DNA from: Neisseria meningitidis
GTDB lineage: Bacteria; Pseudomonadota; Gammaproteobacteria; Burkholderiales; Neisseriaceae
Length of the DNA stretch: 64,000 nucleotides
Direction of reading: 5' to 3'
Assembly (NCBI RefSeq): GCF_900638555.1
Contig: NZ_LR134525.1
Location: forward strand, 992,001-1,056,000
The notes under the pieces are model-generated. The model was not told the origin of the DNA and searched no databases. It was given only the letters and a program-made list of their open reading frames with translations. Numbering within the stretch: the stretch's first letter is position 1; every line of letters starts with the position of its first letter. Positions 1 to 6,499 of the stretch are shown here, in pieces. The position numbers and the translations under genes were made by a program.

Positions 1-219
1 GGCATCGCCCAAGCGATTGCAACCGCAGGTCTGGTTCAGGCGTATCTGCCCGGCAAGAGTATGATGGCGATCGGCGGCGGCACTTATCGCGGCGAAGCCG
101 GTTACGCCATCGGCTACTCCAGTATTTCCGACGGCGGAAATTGGATTATCAAAGGCACGGCTTCCGGCAATTCGCGCGGCCATTTCGGTGCTTCCGCATC
201 TGTCGGTTATCAGTGGTAA
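1..219 (+). CDS. nhhA: 3' end of trimeric autotransporter adhesin NhhA/Hsf (partial)
   Basis: The first 72 codons form an open frame that enters from outside the window and stops at TAA 217-219. The residues have the glycine-rich, alternating pattern of a YadA-type outer-membrane anchor, with GEAGYAIGYSS and a terminal aromatic Y-Q-W typical of the last beta strand. This domain trimerises in the outer membrane and displays the passenger domain; NhhA/Hsf of meningococci binds extracellular matrix and vitronectin (family knowledge). The passenger domain is outside the window. The assignment to NhhA rather than another YadA-type protein rests on sequence recall and on the neighbouring purH-serB region. 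Confidence 0.85.
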   Translation, partial: GIAQAIATAGLVQAYLPGKSMMAIGGGTYRGEAGYAIGYSSISDGGNWIIKGTASGNSRGHFGASASVGYQW

Positions 220-228
220 GGGCTTTTT

Positions 229-253
229 CGCCTGTCTGCTGTTGGGACAGGCG
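229..253. terminator. Stem-loop behind nhhA
   Basis: CGCCTGTC (229-236) pairs perfectly with GACAGGCG (246-253) around a 9-base loop, ten bases after the nhhA stop. No T-run follows on the plus strand, so intrinsic termination is uncertain. Confidence 0.4.
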
Positions 254-288
254 GAAGGTTTGAAGGGAAGGGTGGCGATTTGCCGCCT

Positions 289-1507
289 GAGACCTTTGCA
301 AAATCCCCCAAAATCCCCTAAATTCCCACCAAGACATTTAGGGGATTTCTCATGAGCACCTTCTTTCAACAAACCGCACAAGCCATGATTGCCAAACACA
401 TCGACCGTTTCCCGCTATTGAAGTTGGATCAAGTGATTGATTGGCAGCCGATCGAACAATACCTGAACCGTCAAAAAACCCGTTACCTTCGAGACCACCG
501 CGGCCGTCCCGCCTATCCGCTGCTGTCCATGTTCAAAGCCGTCCTGCTCGGACAATGGCACAGCCTCTCCGATCCCGAACTCGAACACAGCCTCATCACC
601 CGCATCGACTTCAACCTGTTTTGCCGCTTTGACGAACTGAGCATCCCCGATTACAGCACCTTATGCCGTTACCGCAACTGGCTGGCGCAAGACGACACCC
701 TGTCCGAACTGTTGGAACTGATTAACCGCCAACTGACCGAAAAAGGCTTAAAAGTAGAGAAAGCATCCGCCGCCGTCATTGACGCCACCATTATTCAGAC
801 CGCCGGCAGCAAACAGCGTCAGGCCATAGAAGTTGACGAAGAAGGACAAATCAGCGGCCAAACCACACCGAGTAAGGACAGCGATGCCCGTTGGATCAAG
901 AAAAACGGCCTCTACAAACTCGGTTACAAACAACATACCCGTACCGATGCAGAAGGCTATATCGAGAAACTGCACATCACCCCCGCCAATGCCCATGAGT
1001 GCAAACACCTGTCGCCGTTGTTGGAAGGTCTGCCCAAAGGTACGACCGTCTATGCCGACAAAGGCTATGACAGTGCGGAAAACCGGCAACATCTGAAAGA
1101 ACATCGGCTGCAGGACGGCATTATGCGCAAAGCCTGCCGCAACCGTCCGCTGTCGGAAGCGCAAACCAAACGCAACCGATATTTGTCGAAGACCCGTTAT
1201 GTGGTCGAACAAAGCTTCGGTACGCTGCACCGTAAATTCCGCTATGCGCGGGCAGCCTATTTCGGGCTGATTAAAGTGAGTGCGCAAAGCCACCTGAAGG
1301 CGATGTGTTTGAACCTGTTGAAAGCCGCCAACAGGTTAAGTGCGCCCGCTGCCGCCTAAAAGGCAGCCCGGATGCCTGATTATCGGGTATCCGGGGAGGA
1401 TTAAGGGGATATTTGGGTAAAATTAGGAGGTATTTGGGGCGAAAACAGCCGAAAACCTGTGTTTGGGTTTCGGCTGTCGGGAGGGAAAGGAATTTTGCAA
1501 AGGTCTC
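289..1507 (+). mobile_element. IS1106-type insertion sequence (IS5 family), complete
   Basis: The element is bounded by a perfect 16-bp terminal inverted repeat, GAGACCTTTGCAAAAT at 289-304 and its reverse complement at 1492-1507. It carries one intact transposase gene. The flanks (gcct before, gggc after) do not form an obvious target duplication, which suggests a later rearrangement. It lies between the end of nhhA and a truncated reading frame at 1508. Part of the right-hand third of the same element recurs in inverted orientation at 16713-16888. Confidence 0.9.
352..1359 (+). CDS. IS5-family transposase (IS1106)
   Basis: This 335-residue DDE transposase mobilises the surrounding insertion sequence by cut-and-paste. 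The N-terminal part (about residues 1-130) is the IS5-type DNA-binding region. The catalytic fold follows, with a first Asp in VIDATIIQT, a second in VYADKGYDS, and the Glu in the Y-x3-E box VVEQSFGTLHRKFR. The frame is intact and starts at ATG 352, 48 bases inside the left inverted repeat, so the element could still be active. Identification as IS1106 rests on the terminal repeat and protein sequence as recalled from meningococcal genomes. Confidence 0.93.
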   Translation: MSTFFQQTAQAMIAKHIDRFPLLKLDQVIDWQPIEQYLNRQKTRYLRDHRGRPAYPLLSMFKAVLLGQWHSLSDPELEHSLITRIDFNLFCRFDELSIPDYSTLCRYRNWLAQDDTLSELLELINRQLTEKGLKVEKASAAVIDATIIQTAGSKQRQAIEVDEEGQISGQTTPSKDSDARWIKKNGLYKLGYKQHTRTDAEGYIEKLHITPANAHECKHLSPLLEGLPKGTTVYADKGYDSAENRQHLKEHRLQDGIMRKACRNRPLSEAQTKRNRYLSKTRYVVEQSFGTLHRKFRYARAAYFGLIKVSAQSHLKAMCLNLLKAANRLSAPAAA

Positions 1508-1686
1508 GGGCTTTAATTGCGGCAAAAATAGACCAAGCGGAGATTTCTGATTCAGAAAAAAGCTGGCTGAAAAAAGAATTAGGGAAAATCAAGGACACTG
1601 CATTAAGTACGCTTACGGAAAATGCAATTAATGCTATCCTTGCCGCCACCCTCATTACTCTTTTAAAAAAATTTGTCGGCCTCTAA
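1508..1686 (+). pseudogene. 3' fragment of an unknown gene cut by IS1106
   Basis: Directly after the IS right end an open frame of 58 codons runs to the stop at 1684-1686. Its residues are lysine-rich and end in a hydrophobic stretch (NAILAATLITLL) followed by KKFVGL, so it looks like the C-terminal tail of a small protein with a membrane anchor. The only upstream start codon lies inside the IS, so the original 5' part is gone. The family is not recognised. Its last bases overlap the end of the opposite-strand gene at 1683. Confidence 0.5.
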
Positions 1687-2189
1687 CCAAACTTCTTCTC
1701 CACTTCCACCCCAAACGGCTCCAATACCTCCACAAAGGCAGGCAAATGTTTGGGGTGTTTTTCTTGCACAAACGCCATCAAGAACTCAATCAATTCCAAA
1801 GCCGTCGCCAGTTTTGACGTTTCCGGCATCACACGCGCATTGGCGGATACGGTTTTCGTAAACGCATCGGCCAGGCTGGCCAACAGCTTGGCGCGGTCGG
1901 ACGGGGGCAAATCTTCGGTACTCGAATCCTGCAGCATCGTCATCGTGCTGTTGTACTGCACCATAAAACCGGCCAACATCGCACGGCTCAAGTCCTCAAT
2001 ACCGCCGCCGGCCAAAGTGTAGGCGGCGCGCATCTTATCCCAGTCGTCGCCTTTTTCCTTATCCGCACGTTTCCACGCACGCGCAGTGGTCTGCGGGATT
2101 TCGCACATCAAGGCCGCCGTTTCCAAAGTTTGCTCGCCGCTCACATAGAGCCGACGTAACTTTTCACGGATTTCTTGCGGGTGAGCCAT
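1683..2189 (-). CDS. DUF1804 family protein, Mu gp27-like (probable small terminase)
   Basis: This 168-residue protein begins MAHPQEIREKLRRLYVSGEQ and contains an N-terminal helix-turn-helix region (about residues 15-45, with ETAALMCEIPQTTARAWKRA). A helical domain follows, with the family hallmarks DDWDKMRAAYTLAGGG and LLASLADAFTKTV. DUF1804 proteins sit just before the large terminase in Mu-like phages and are thought to act as the small, DNA-recognising packaging subunit. Here the large terminase is missing, so the gene is probably an orphan. It is the last gene of the prophage block; its stop overlaps the opposite-strand fragment ending at 1686. Confidence 0.8.
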   Translation of the reverse strand: MAHPQEIREKLRRLYVSGEQTLETAALMCEIPQTTARAWKRADKEKGDDWDKMRAAYTLAGGGIEDLSRAMLAGFMVQYNSTMTMLQDSSTEDLPPSDRAKLLASLADAFTKTVSANARVMPETSKLATALELIEFLMAFVQEKHPKHLPAFVEVLEPFGVEVEKKFG

Positions 2190-2191
2190 AA

Positions 2192-2389
2192 TTACAGTCC
2201 CATTTTCGCTTTAAGCAATTCCCAGCCGACCGTAATCACGCCGCCGCCCAGTGCGCCGAATGTAATGGCCGTGCGTTTCGTGTCTTGGCGGATTTGCGCA
2301 ATTTCCGCCTGCATTTCTTTCTGATTTTTCAGCGTTTGATCAGTCTTGTTTTCAATACGCGCCAAGGCTTCCAAAATCGGGTCGCTCAT
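2192..2389 (-). CDS. Small phage protein, coiled coil plus membrane segment
   Basis: A 65-residue protein starts at ATG 2387-2389. The first 40 residues (ILEALARIENKTDQTLKNQK) form a charged helix or coiled coil and residues 41-58 (ITFGALGGGVITVGWELL) are hydrophobic. It overlaps the upstream gene by the four bases ATGA (2386-2389), so translation is probably coupled. A longer upstream reading in this frame was rejected because it overlaps the better-supported gene at 2386-2652. Function unknown; the layout matches small structural or assembly genes of Mu-like phages before gp27. Confidence 0.7.
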   Translation of the reverse strand: MSDPILEALARIENKTDQTLKNQKEMQAEIAQIRQDTKRTAITFGALGGGVITVGWELLKAKMGL

Positions 2390-2652
2390 GATTTGTCTGC
2401 TTTCCTGTCCAGTTTTTCGTTTACTTTTTCCAACTTGTTTTCGATGCGTCCCAACGAAGCCGCAATATTGTCGCGGTCTGCCTTGGCATCTTGCTTGGTG
2501 TGATAAGAGAGCTTGACCGCGTGCAGCTCCTCTTTCAGGTCGTCGATACGCTTGTCCGCCTCTTTCAGACGGCCTGAAATGCCGTTGACCCAAAACCAAA
2601 ATGCCGCCGTCGCAATCGGCCACAGGGTTCTGAAACCAAATTCAAAGTCCAT
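2386..2652 (-). CDS. DUF2730-type phage protein (Mu gp25-like)
   Basis: This 88-residue protein has a membrane segment near the N terminus (PIATAAFWFWVNGI, about residues 12-25). A long charged coiled coil follows (RLKEADKRIDDLKEELHAVK and beyond). That architecture fits the DUF2730 family that precedes the terminase region in Mu-like phages. The assignment is by architecture and position and is tentative. It couples to the next gene through an ATGA overlap. Confidence 0.65.
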   Translation of the reverse strand: MDFEFGFRTLWPIATAAFWFWVNGISGRLKEADKRIDDLKEELHAVKLSYHTKQDAKADRDNIAASLGRIENKLEKVNEKLDRKADKS

Positions 2653-2663
2653 TTAAAACCCCT

Positions 2664-3002
2664 TTAAACCGGCACATCGCCGAATACGATACGGACGGCG
2701 TAACCGTCAGGGCGATTGCTGGCAATCTCCAGTCCATCACCATCATTACAAACACAGTAATACGCCCCCAAAGTTTGCCAAACCGCACGTTTAAAGGTGT
2801 CATAGTTCGTAATTGGATATTCAAGGTGAAACGTCGTCTGAAAATCCTTATCCATGCGTACCGCGTAATCGATACCGGCCTTATCCAACAAATCGGAAAC
2901 ATGAATGACAAACGGCTCTTGCTCGCGTGCGCGGCTTAAGCCCAATTCCAAATCGGCATGGCGCACAGCCAACTGACGTTCAACTAATTCACGGTAGGTC
3001 AT
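2664..3002 (-). CDS. Hypothetical phage protein
   Basis: A 112-residue soluble protein starts MTYRELVERQLAVRHADLEL. It has no signal peptide or membrane segment and I do not recognise the family. A cysteine pair (YYCVCNDGDG, about residue 82) is the only distinctive motif. Its start overlaps the stop of the upstream gene by ATGA (2999-3002), which places it in the prophage operon. Confidence 0.65.
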   Translation of the reverse strand: MTYRELVERQLAVRHADLELGLSRAREQEPFVIHVSDLLDKAGIDYAVRMDKDFQTTFHLEYPITNYDTFKRAVWQTLGAYYCVCNDGDGLEIASNRPDGYAVRIVFGDVPV

Positions 3003-3217
3003 TCTTTGATACCCATTAAATATTTTGTCCGCTTGTACAATTTCTTAACCCACGAAATATTTACAAATGTATAAACCTTTGCTACAACTTCGCCGTCATA
3101 GTGCGCATTTTCTCGTGCAGCCCGAAATTTCGCCCTGGCTTCTTCAGGGTTGTCCGCCCAAATGCTCAATGACCAGGACTTGCCGTTAAAGCGGTAAGAA
3201 AACGTGTACTCATTCAT
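2999..3217 (-). CDS. Small hypothetical phage protein
   Basis: The 72-residue frame starts at ATG 3215-3217 (MNEYTFSYRFNGKSWSLSIW) and is basic at the C terminus (WVKKLYKRTKY). The start is preceded on the minus strand by GGTTTCTCCT, which has no good purine-rich ribosome site. The same bases in the other direction serve as the ribosome site of the divergent gene at 3230. A longer reading to 3346 would run across that gene and was not used. No family recognised. Confidence 0.6.
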   Translation of the reverse strand: MNEYTFSYRFNGKSWSLSIWADNPEEARAKFRAARENAHYDGEVVAKVYTFVNISWVKKLYKRTKYLMGIKE

Positions 3218-3229
3218 AGGAGAAACCTT

Positions 3230-3400
3230 ATGTATTTTGAAATCTATAAAGACGCAAAAGGCGAATACCGTTGGCGTTTGAAAGCAGCCAACCATGAAAT
3301 CATCGCTCAGGGCGAAGGCTACACCAGCAAGCAAAACTGCCAGCACGCAGTCGATTTGCTGAAAAGCACTACCGCCGCTACCCCTGTAAAAGAGGTATAA
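3230..3400 (+). CDS. DUF1508 (YegP-like) small protein, opposite to the phage operon
   Basis: A 56-residue frame (MYFEIYKDAKGEYRWRLKAA) starts at ATG 3230 with AGGAGA five bases upstream and ends at TAA 3398-3400. The pattern F-E-I-Y-K-D-x-x-G-E-Y-R-W-R-L-x-A-x-N-x-x-I-I-A-x-G-E-G-Y is the repeat of the DUF1508/YegP family, whose function is not established. It is the only plus-strand gene inside the prophage remnant. It has its own ribosome site and is followed by a strong terminator, so it looks like an independently expressed cargo ('moron') gene. Confidence 0.75.
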   Translation: MYFEIYKDAKGEYRWRLKAANHEIIAQGEGYTSKQNCQHAVDLLKSTTAATPVKEV

Positions 3401-3417
3401 AATCCGCTTTCACCCTC

Positions 3418-3443
3418 AGCCCGCGCCCTACGCGGGCTTTTTT
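3418..3443 (+). terminator. Rho-independent terminator of the DUF1508 gene
   Basis: AGCCCGCG (3418-3425), loop ccta-type, CGCGGGCT (3431-3438) and a run of T to 3443 form a classical GC-rich hairpin with a U-tract on the plus strand, 18 bases after the stop. Confidence 0.85.
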
Positions 3444-3444
3444 G

Positions 3445-3750
3445 TCAGTTTCCGACTTTGCGGGAGTGATTGCCCGCCCAGTCGCGCCAAGCCTGATTTT
3501 GGTTTTCAAGTTCGGCAACATAGCCGCCAAACTCGGCGGCGTGTTCCAACAGCGTTACTGTCTTGCCGTCTTTCGGCGGATTTGGGCGTACCGGCGCGAC
3601 CATCAATGCGGCAGGCGGTGTCGGCATGACCGCCTTTTCGACAACCTTAATTTCCGTAGCCGAGGGCGCGCTTGTAGAGCTGCAAGCCGTGATGGCCAAA
3701 GCCGTCAATACAACCGCCGCCTGCATTTTTACGGTCTTGAGTAAGGACAT
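3445..3750 (-). CDS. Rz1-like spanin lipoprotein
   Basis: This 101-residue protein has a lipoprotein signal peptide with lipobox ITAC-S near residue 22. A proline-rich middle follows (MPTPPAALMVAPVRPNPPKD), as is typical of outer-membrane spanins. The gene starts inside Rz in another frame (3647-3750 shared) and runs beyond it, the usual embedded or overlapping Rz/Rz1 arrangement. Together the pair would bridge inner and outer membranes and fuse them in the last step of lysis (family knowledge). Confidence 0.82.
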   Translation of the reverse strand: MSLLKTVKMQAAVVLTALAITACSSTSAPSATEIKVVEKAVMPTPPAALMVAPVRPNPPKDGKTVTLLEHAAEFGGYVAELENQNQAWRDWAGNHSRKVGN

Positions 3751-4066
3751 TTTCGATTTCCTTTTTATTTTCCGTTTTCAGACGGCTGACTTCCGCCTGT
3801 TTTTTCGCCAAAGCCATGCCGACGGCGTGCGCCTTGACTTCATATTTTTTAGCTTCCGCACGCGCCTGTTCCAGTTCGCGGGCGTAGTTTTGAGCCGACA
3901 ACAGCAGGGCTTGCGCCTTGTCGCGCTTCATTTTCTCAATGACCGCCTGCTGCTTCGCAAAAGCCGACTTGTAGCCTTGATGGTGCGACACCGCCAAACC
4001 CGTGCCGACAAGCGCGATGATGGCAATCGGTTGCCAGTTATTCGCCAGCAGTTTCACGAGATTCAT
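3647..4066 (-). CDS. Rz-like inner-membrane spanin
   Basis: The 139-residue protein starts at ATG 4064-4066, preceded by the strong ribosome site AGGAGGT. It has an N-terminal membrane anchor (PIAIIALVGTGLAV, about residues 13-27). A long charged coiled coil follows (residues 35-115, with AQNYARELEQARAEAKKYEV). This is the i-spanin design. It partners the lipoprotein encoded in the overlapping frame. A longer in-frame reading to 4126 would overlap the holin-like gene further and has a weaker ribosome site, so the shorter start was chosen. Confidence 0.8.
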   Translation of the reverse strand: MNLVKLLANNWQPIAIIALVGTGLAVSHHQGYKSAFAKQQAVIEKMKRDKAQALLLSAQNYARELEQARAEAKKYEVKAHAVGMALAKKQAEVSRLKTENKKEIENVLTQDRKNAGGGCIDGFGHHGLQLYKRALGYGN

Positions 4067-4274
4067 TCTCGACCTCCTGACGTTTGACGCTGACCAACGA
4101 ACGCGCCACCGCATAGCCGCCGACAATGCCCAAATACACCGCCCAAATCTCCGCCGACGGGTCGGGCAGCATCACAAACTTAACCGTCCCCGCCGCGCAG
4201 GCAACGTTTGCCCACAGTTTCGAGTGCGACACATTGCCTGTCGCTGGGTTTTTAAAAATATCCAAAATACGCAT
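4038..4274 (-). CDS. Holin-like small membrane protein (DUF2644-like)
   Basis: This 78-residue protein starts MRILDIFKNPATGNVSHSKL. It has two hydrophobic segments (about residues 20-36 and 43-60, with AVYLGIVGGYAVARSLV) and a charged C-terminal tail, the layout of a small phage holin. It lies between the endolysin operon and Rz and overlaps Rz by 29 bases. Holins form the lesion that lets the endolysin reach the wall. The holin role is inferred from size, topology and position. Confidence 0.6.
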   Translation of the reverse strand: MRILDIFKNPATGNVSHSKLWANVACAAGTVKFVMLPDPSAEIWAVYLGIVGGYAVARSLVSVKRQEVENESRETAGE

Positions 4275-4276
4275 TG

Positions 4277-4441
4277 CTATTCCACACTTTTGGTTTGCAG
4301 GTGCCGTTTCAGCATTTCCTGATAATTGGCCAGTTCGCCCTCCGCAAATTCAAACGCCGCCAAGTCTGCCTGTTCGCTTGCCTCACGGCTTTTGGCCGAC
4401 CACAGCCCAATCATCTTTTCGTAAAACGCAACCTGTCCCAT
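4277..4441 (-). CDS. Small hypothetical phage protein (54 aa)
   Basis: ATG 4439-4441 opens a 54-codon frame (MGQVAFYEKMIGLWSAKSRE) that ends at TAG 4277-4279, three bases before the holin-like start. It is acidic and probably helical. Tight packing between two prophage genes supports it as coding; the family is not recognised. Confidence 0.6.
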   Translation of the reverse strand: MGQVAFYEKMIGLWSAKSREASEQADLAAFEFAEGELANYQEMLKRHLQTKSVE

Positions 4442-4443
4442 GA

Positions 4444-4650
4444 TTAACGACGATTCTTGCGTTTGCGCGCCGCGCGTTTCGCGGCTGCCACGCCTGAGTT
4501 TCTTAAATTTGGGCGTGGATAGGTGTGTATCGGACGAACATTTGGCATCTGTATAAGTGCGCGGTTTACCTGCTCATTACTAGGATTTTCTCCAATCAAT
4601 TTTGTAAGAAAATAGGAAGCAGCTTCTTTCAATTTACCAATAATATTCAT
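4444..4650 (-). CDS. Small basic phage protein
   Basis: The 68-residue frame starts at ATG 4648-4650 (MNIIGKLKEAASYFLTKLIG) and overlaps the amidase stop by ATGA. It ends in a very basic tail (VAAAKRAARKRKNRR), suggesting nucleic-acid or phospholipid contact. The longer in-frame reading to 4710 lies inside the amidase gene and was rejected. Family unknown. Confidence 0.6.
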   Translation of the reverse strand: MNIIGKLKEAASYFLTKLIGENPSNEQVNRALIQMPNVRPIHTYPRPNLRNSGVAAAKRAARKRKNRR

Positions 4651-5192
4651 ACTCTTGCCGCCCCCAATTCCATCGCAATCGCGTCCGCAATCGCGCGGCA
4701 GATGCCCCATTTAGTCGTCTTAAACAAGGCCAAATCAGTGTCGTTGCTGATGAAAAAAGGCTCAAACACAATGCCGCCGGCTTGTGCATAAGCCAGGCGC
4801 GAATGCTGGCCCGCATTGTCGGGTTTAAAGCCGTCTTCGCCGCGCAGTTTCCAGCCGGTTTTCTTGGCAACGGCTTTGCTCAACACCTGACACCAGCGTT
4901 TGTTTTTAACGGTACTCAAGGCTTCGATGCCTGTCGCCGCTTTGCTGACGGCAGCGTTGGTGTGAAACTCAATCGCCACATCCGAGCCGCGAATCAGCTT
5001 GACCGCTTCGCGCAGCGGCATATTGCCTTTGCCCGTGCCGTCGGTTTTAACAGTCAAACCGTAGTCATCGCGCAAAATAGCAGCCACGATATTGCGCATA
5101 TCCTGCGCCAAGTCCGCCTCACGGTCGCTTCCGTTGACCGCACCCGGGTCGGTGTTGCTGTGTCCAGCGGTTAAGGTTACGGTTTTGCCCAT
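4647..5192 (-). CDS. Phage endolysin, N-acetylmuramoyl-L-alanine amidase (Amidase_3)
   Basis: The 181-residue enzyme would cut the bond between N-acetylmuramic acid and L-alanine in peptidoglycan. Amidase_3 zinc ligands are visible: His in TAGHSNTDPGA (about residue 10), Glu in SDREADLA (about residue 25) and His in IEFHTNAAV (about residue 77). A catalytic Glu is likely in VFEPFFISN near residue 145. There is no signal peptide, so export through a holin is expected, and a holin-like gene lies downstream. It is the first gene of the lysis cassette and is separated from mor by a CREE. Confidence 0.88.
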   Translation of the reverse strand: MGKTVTLTAGHSNTDPGAVNGSDREADLAQDMRNIVAAILRDDYGLTVKTDGTGKGNMPLREAVKLIRGSDVAIEFHTNAAVSKAATGIEALSTVKNKRWCQVLSKAVAKKTGWKLRGEDGFKPDNAGQHSRLAYAQAGGIVFEPFFISNDTDLALFKTTKWGICRAIADAIAMELGAARV

Positions 5193-5220
5193 TCATCATC
5201 TCCAAAAAATATTGATTGCA

Positions 5221-5375
5221 TATAGTGGATTAACAAAAATCAGGACAAGGCGACGAAGCCGCAGACAGTACAGATAGTACGGAACCGATTCACTTGGTGC
5301 TTCAGCACCTTAGAGAATCGTTCTCTTTGAGCTAAGGCGAGGCAACGCCGTACTGGTTTTTGTTAATCCACTATA
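5221..5375. repeat. Correia repeat enclosed element (CREE), copy 1
   Basis: A 155-bp element has TATAGTGGATTAAC at its left end and GTTAATCCACTATA at its right, inverted repeats ending in the TA target. Its internal sequence (caggacaaggcgacgaag) matches the other four copies here. CREEs are non-autonomous, MITE-like elements of Neisseria that can bring promoters, IHF sites or RNase III-cleaved hairpins. This one sits between mor and the endolysin gene. Confidence 0.95.
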
Positions 5376-5445
5376 ACATTTGAAAACCCCATTAAACCGT
5401 CTTTAACCCATCGTCCCGAACGGTAGATGTTTCACCCCTGCAAAC

Positions 5446-5474
5446 CAAAAAAAAGACCGTCTGAATACAGACGG
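5446..5474 (-). terminator. Terminator behind mor
   Basis: On the minus strand CCGTCTG and CAGACGG (5468-5474 and 5457-5463) pair around a 4-base loop and are followed by a run of T (complement of the A-run at 5446-5454). It lies 26 bases after the mor stop and would separate the regulators from the lysis genes. Confidence 0.8.
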
Positions 5475-5499
5475 CCAAAGCCTGGTCACACATCACTGC

Positions 5500-5931
5500 C
5501 TAAAATAAAGCTGCCTGCTGTGCCGCAGGTCGGCTCATTTCATTGATAATCGTATATCCCGTTCGTGAAGAGATGCCGTATTTAGGGCATAGCTTCGTCA
5601 TCGCCATAAGCCCGCTCTTCTTATCAATATCGCGCAATTTGACAAACTCCTGATAAAACCTATGGTTTCTCAACTGTATTAACGCCTTGCCGCACCGTGG
5701 GACATACAATTCCTCGCCACCATATACCTGCAACAGCTCATGTGTTTTCACTTCGCCGATGGCTTCGACCAAAATTGCCAAACGCTCGGTGTCCACCTTG
5801 CCCTTACCAAATTTAAACCGCGCCCCGCCAATCGCCTTGACCAGCTGTTCCGTCGCTGCCAGTCCGATGACATCCACAATGTCCAACACGGTATCCGGCA
5901 ATAAATGTTCAACTTTTTCGAACCCCATCAT
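5500..5931 (-). CDS. mor: Mor-family transcription activator
   Basis: The 143-residue protein (from the first of two adjacent ATG codons, 5931) begins MMGFEKVEHLLPDTVLDIVD. Mor/C-family features follow: an N-terminal dimerisation domain (through about residue 80, with ELLQVYGGEELYVPRCGKAL) and a C-terminal helix-turn-helix (CPKYGISSRTGYTIINE). In Mu, Mor activates the middle promoter after replication begins. A further upstream ATG would give 160 residues but overlaps gemA more deeply. It overlaps the end of gemA by 23 bases and is followed by a strong terminator. Confidence 0.85.
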   Translation of the reverse strand: MMGFEKVEHLLPDTVLDIVDVIGLAATEQLVKAIGGARFKFGKGKVDTERLAILVEAIGEVKTHELLQVYGGEELYVPRCGKALIQLRNHRFYQEFVKLRDIDKKSGLMAMTKLCPKYGISSRTGYTIINEMSRPAAQQAALF

Positions 5932-6343
5932 CCCCACCCGCTTTTTCCGTTTTCCTGTTTTCCGCAATCTGCAACGCAGCAACCAGTTTATGTAGCTGCG
6001 TATCGTCTAAATATTCGACCTTATCCTTACCAAACATCCGCCGCGCCATTGCGTGTGCATAGTTCCAATGTTTGCCGCCGACGGTCAGCAGGGCTTCGAC
6101 TTTGTCCAGCATTGCCGCTGATGATGTCCGACGCAGATGCGGTTTGCCGTGTGGGTTACCTTTTGCTTTAGGCTTAAATCCGTGCGACCGCATATCAGCG
6201 ACAACAGACTCAAGTTCAGAAACATCCATATCCGCACACGACCGCTTATCCGTCACACGCTCCAACACCGCGCGATAGGTACCGTCATCCAAGCCCAGCT
6301 CCTTTTGAGCAATCTTAATTTTCGCAATCAACGCCCGGCGCAT
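5909..6343 (-). CDS. gemA: GemA family regulatory protein (Mu gp16, DUF1018)
   Basis: This 144-residue protein begins MRRALIAKIKIAQKELGLDD and has the DUF1018 pattern: a basic N-terminal helix, RAVLERVTDKRSCADM, a linker with PHGKPH, then GGKHWNYAHAMARRMFG near the C terminus. In Mu, GemA modulates host gene expression and DNA supercoiling-related genes. ATG 6343 was chosen because family members begin at this motif; a GTG at 6361 would add six residues. It is the first gene behind the predicted promoter at 6385. Confidence 0.82.
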   Translation of the reverse strand: MRRALIAKIKIAQKELGLDDGTYRAVLERVTDKRSCADMDVSELESVVADMRSHGFKPKAKGNPHGKPHLRRTSSAAMLDKVEALLTVGGKHWNYAHAMARRMFGKDKVEYLDDTQLHKLVAALQIAENRKTEKAGGDDGVRKS

Positions 6344-6384
6344 CTCAAACCCATAAAACACAATATATTGACTAATTAACGCAT

Positions 6385-6393
6385 ATTATACCA
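6385..6393 (-). promoter_or_regulatory. Extended -10 promoter candidate for the gemA-mor operon
   Basis: On the minus strand TGGTATAAT (complement of 6385-6393) is a consensus extended -10 element about 40 bases before gemA in very AT-rich DNA. No good -35 hexamer is seen at the right distance. Confidence 0.5.
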
Positions 6394-6499
6394 ATAAAAT
6401 ACAATATATAGTATTAAGCCGATGTTTTTTGCGAAACGGACAGACATGAAAAAGCAACTGTATTTTTCACCCCGTCGGGCAAAAATACCAAAACTCAAA

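Larger units (their letters stand above)
1683..6393 (-). mobile_element. Mu-like prophage remnant (regulators and lysis module)
   Basis: A block of small, closely packed minus-strand genes follows Mu gene order: GemA (gp16), Mor, then endolysin, holin-like, Rz/Rz1, a DUF2730-type protein and a DUF1804 terminase-type protein (gp27-like). Transposase A, B and all head and tail genes are absent. The block stops at DUF1804, just where the large terminase would be expected. An IS110-family gene abuts the early end. Many gene pairs overlap by 4 bases (ATGA), as in phage operons. Confidence 0.85.
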
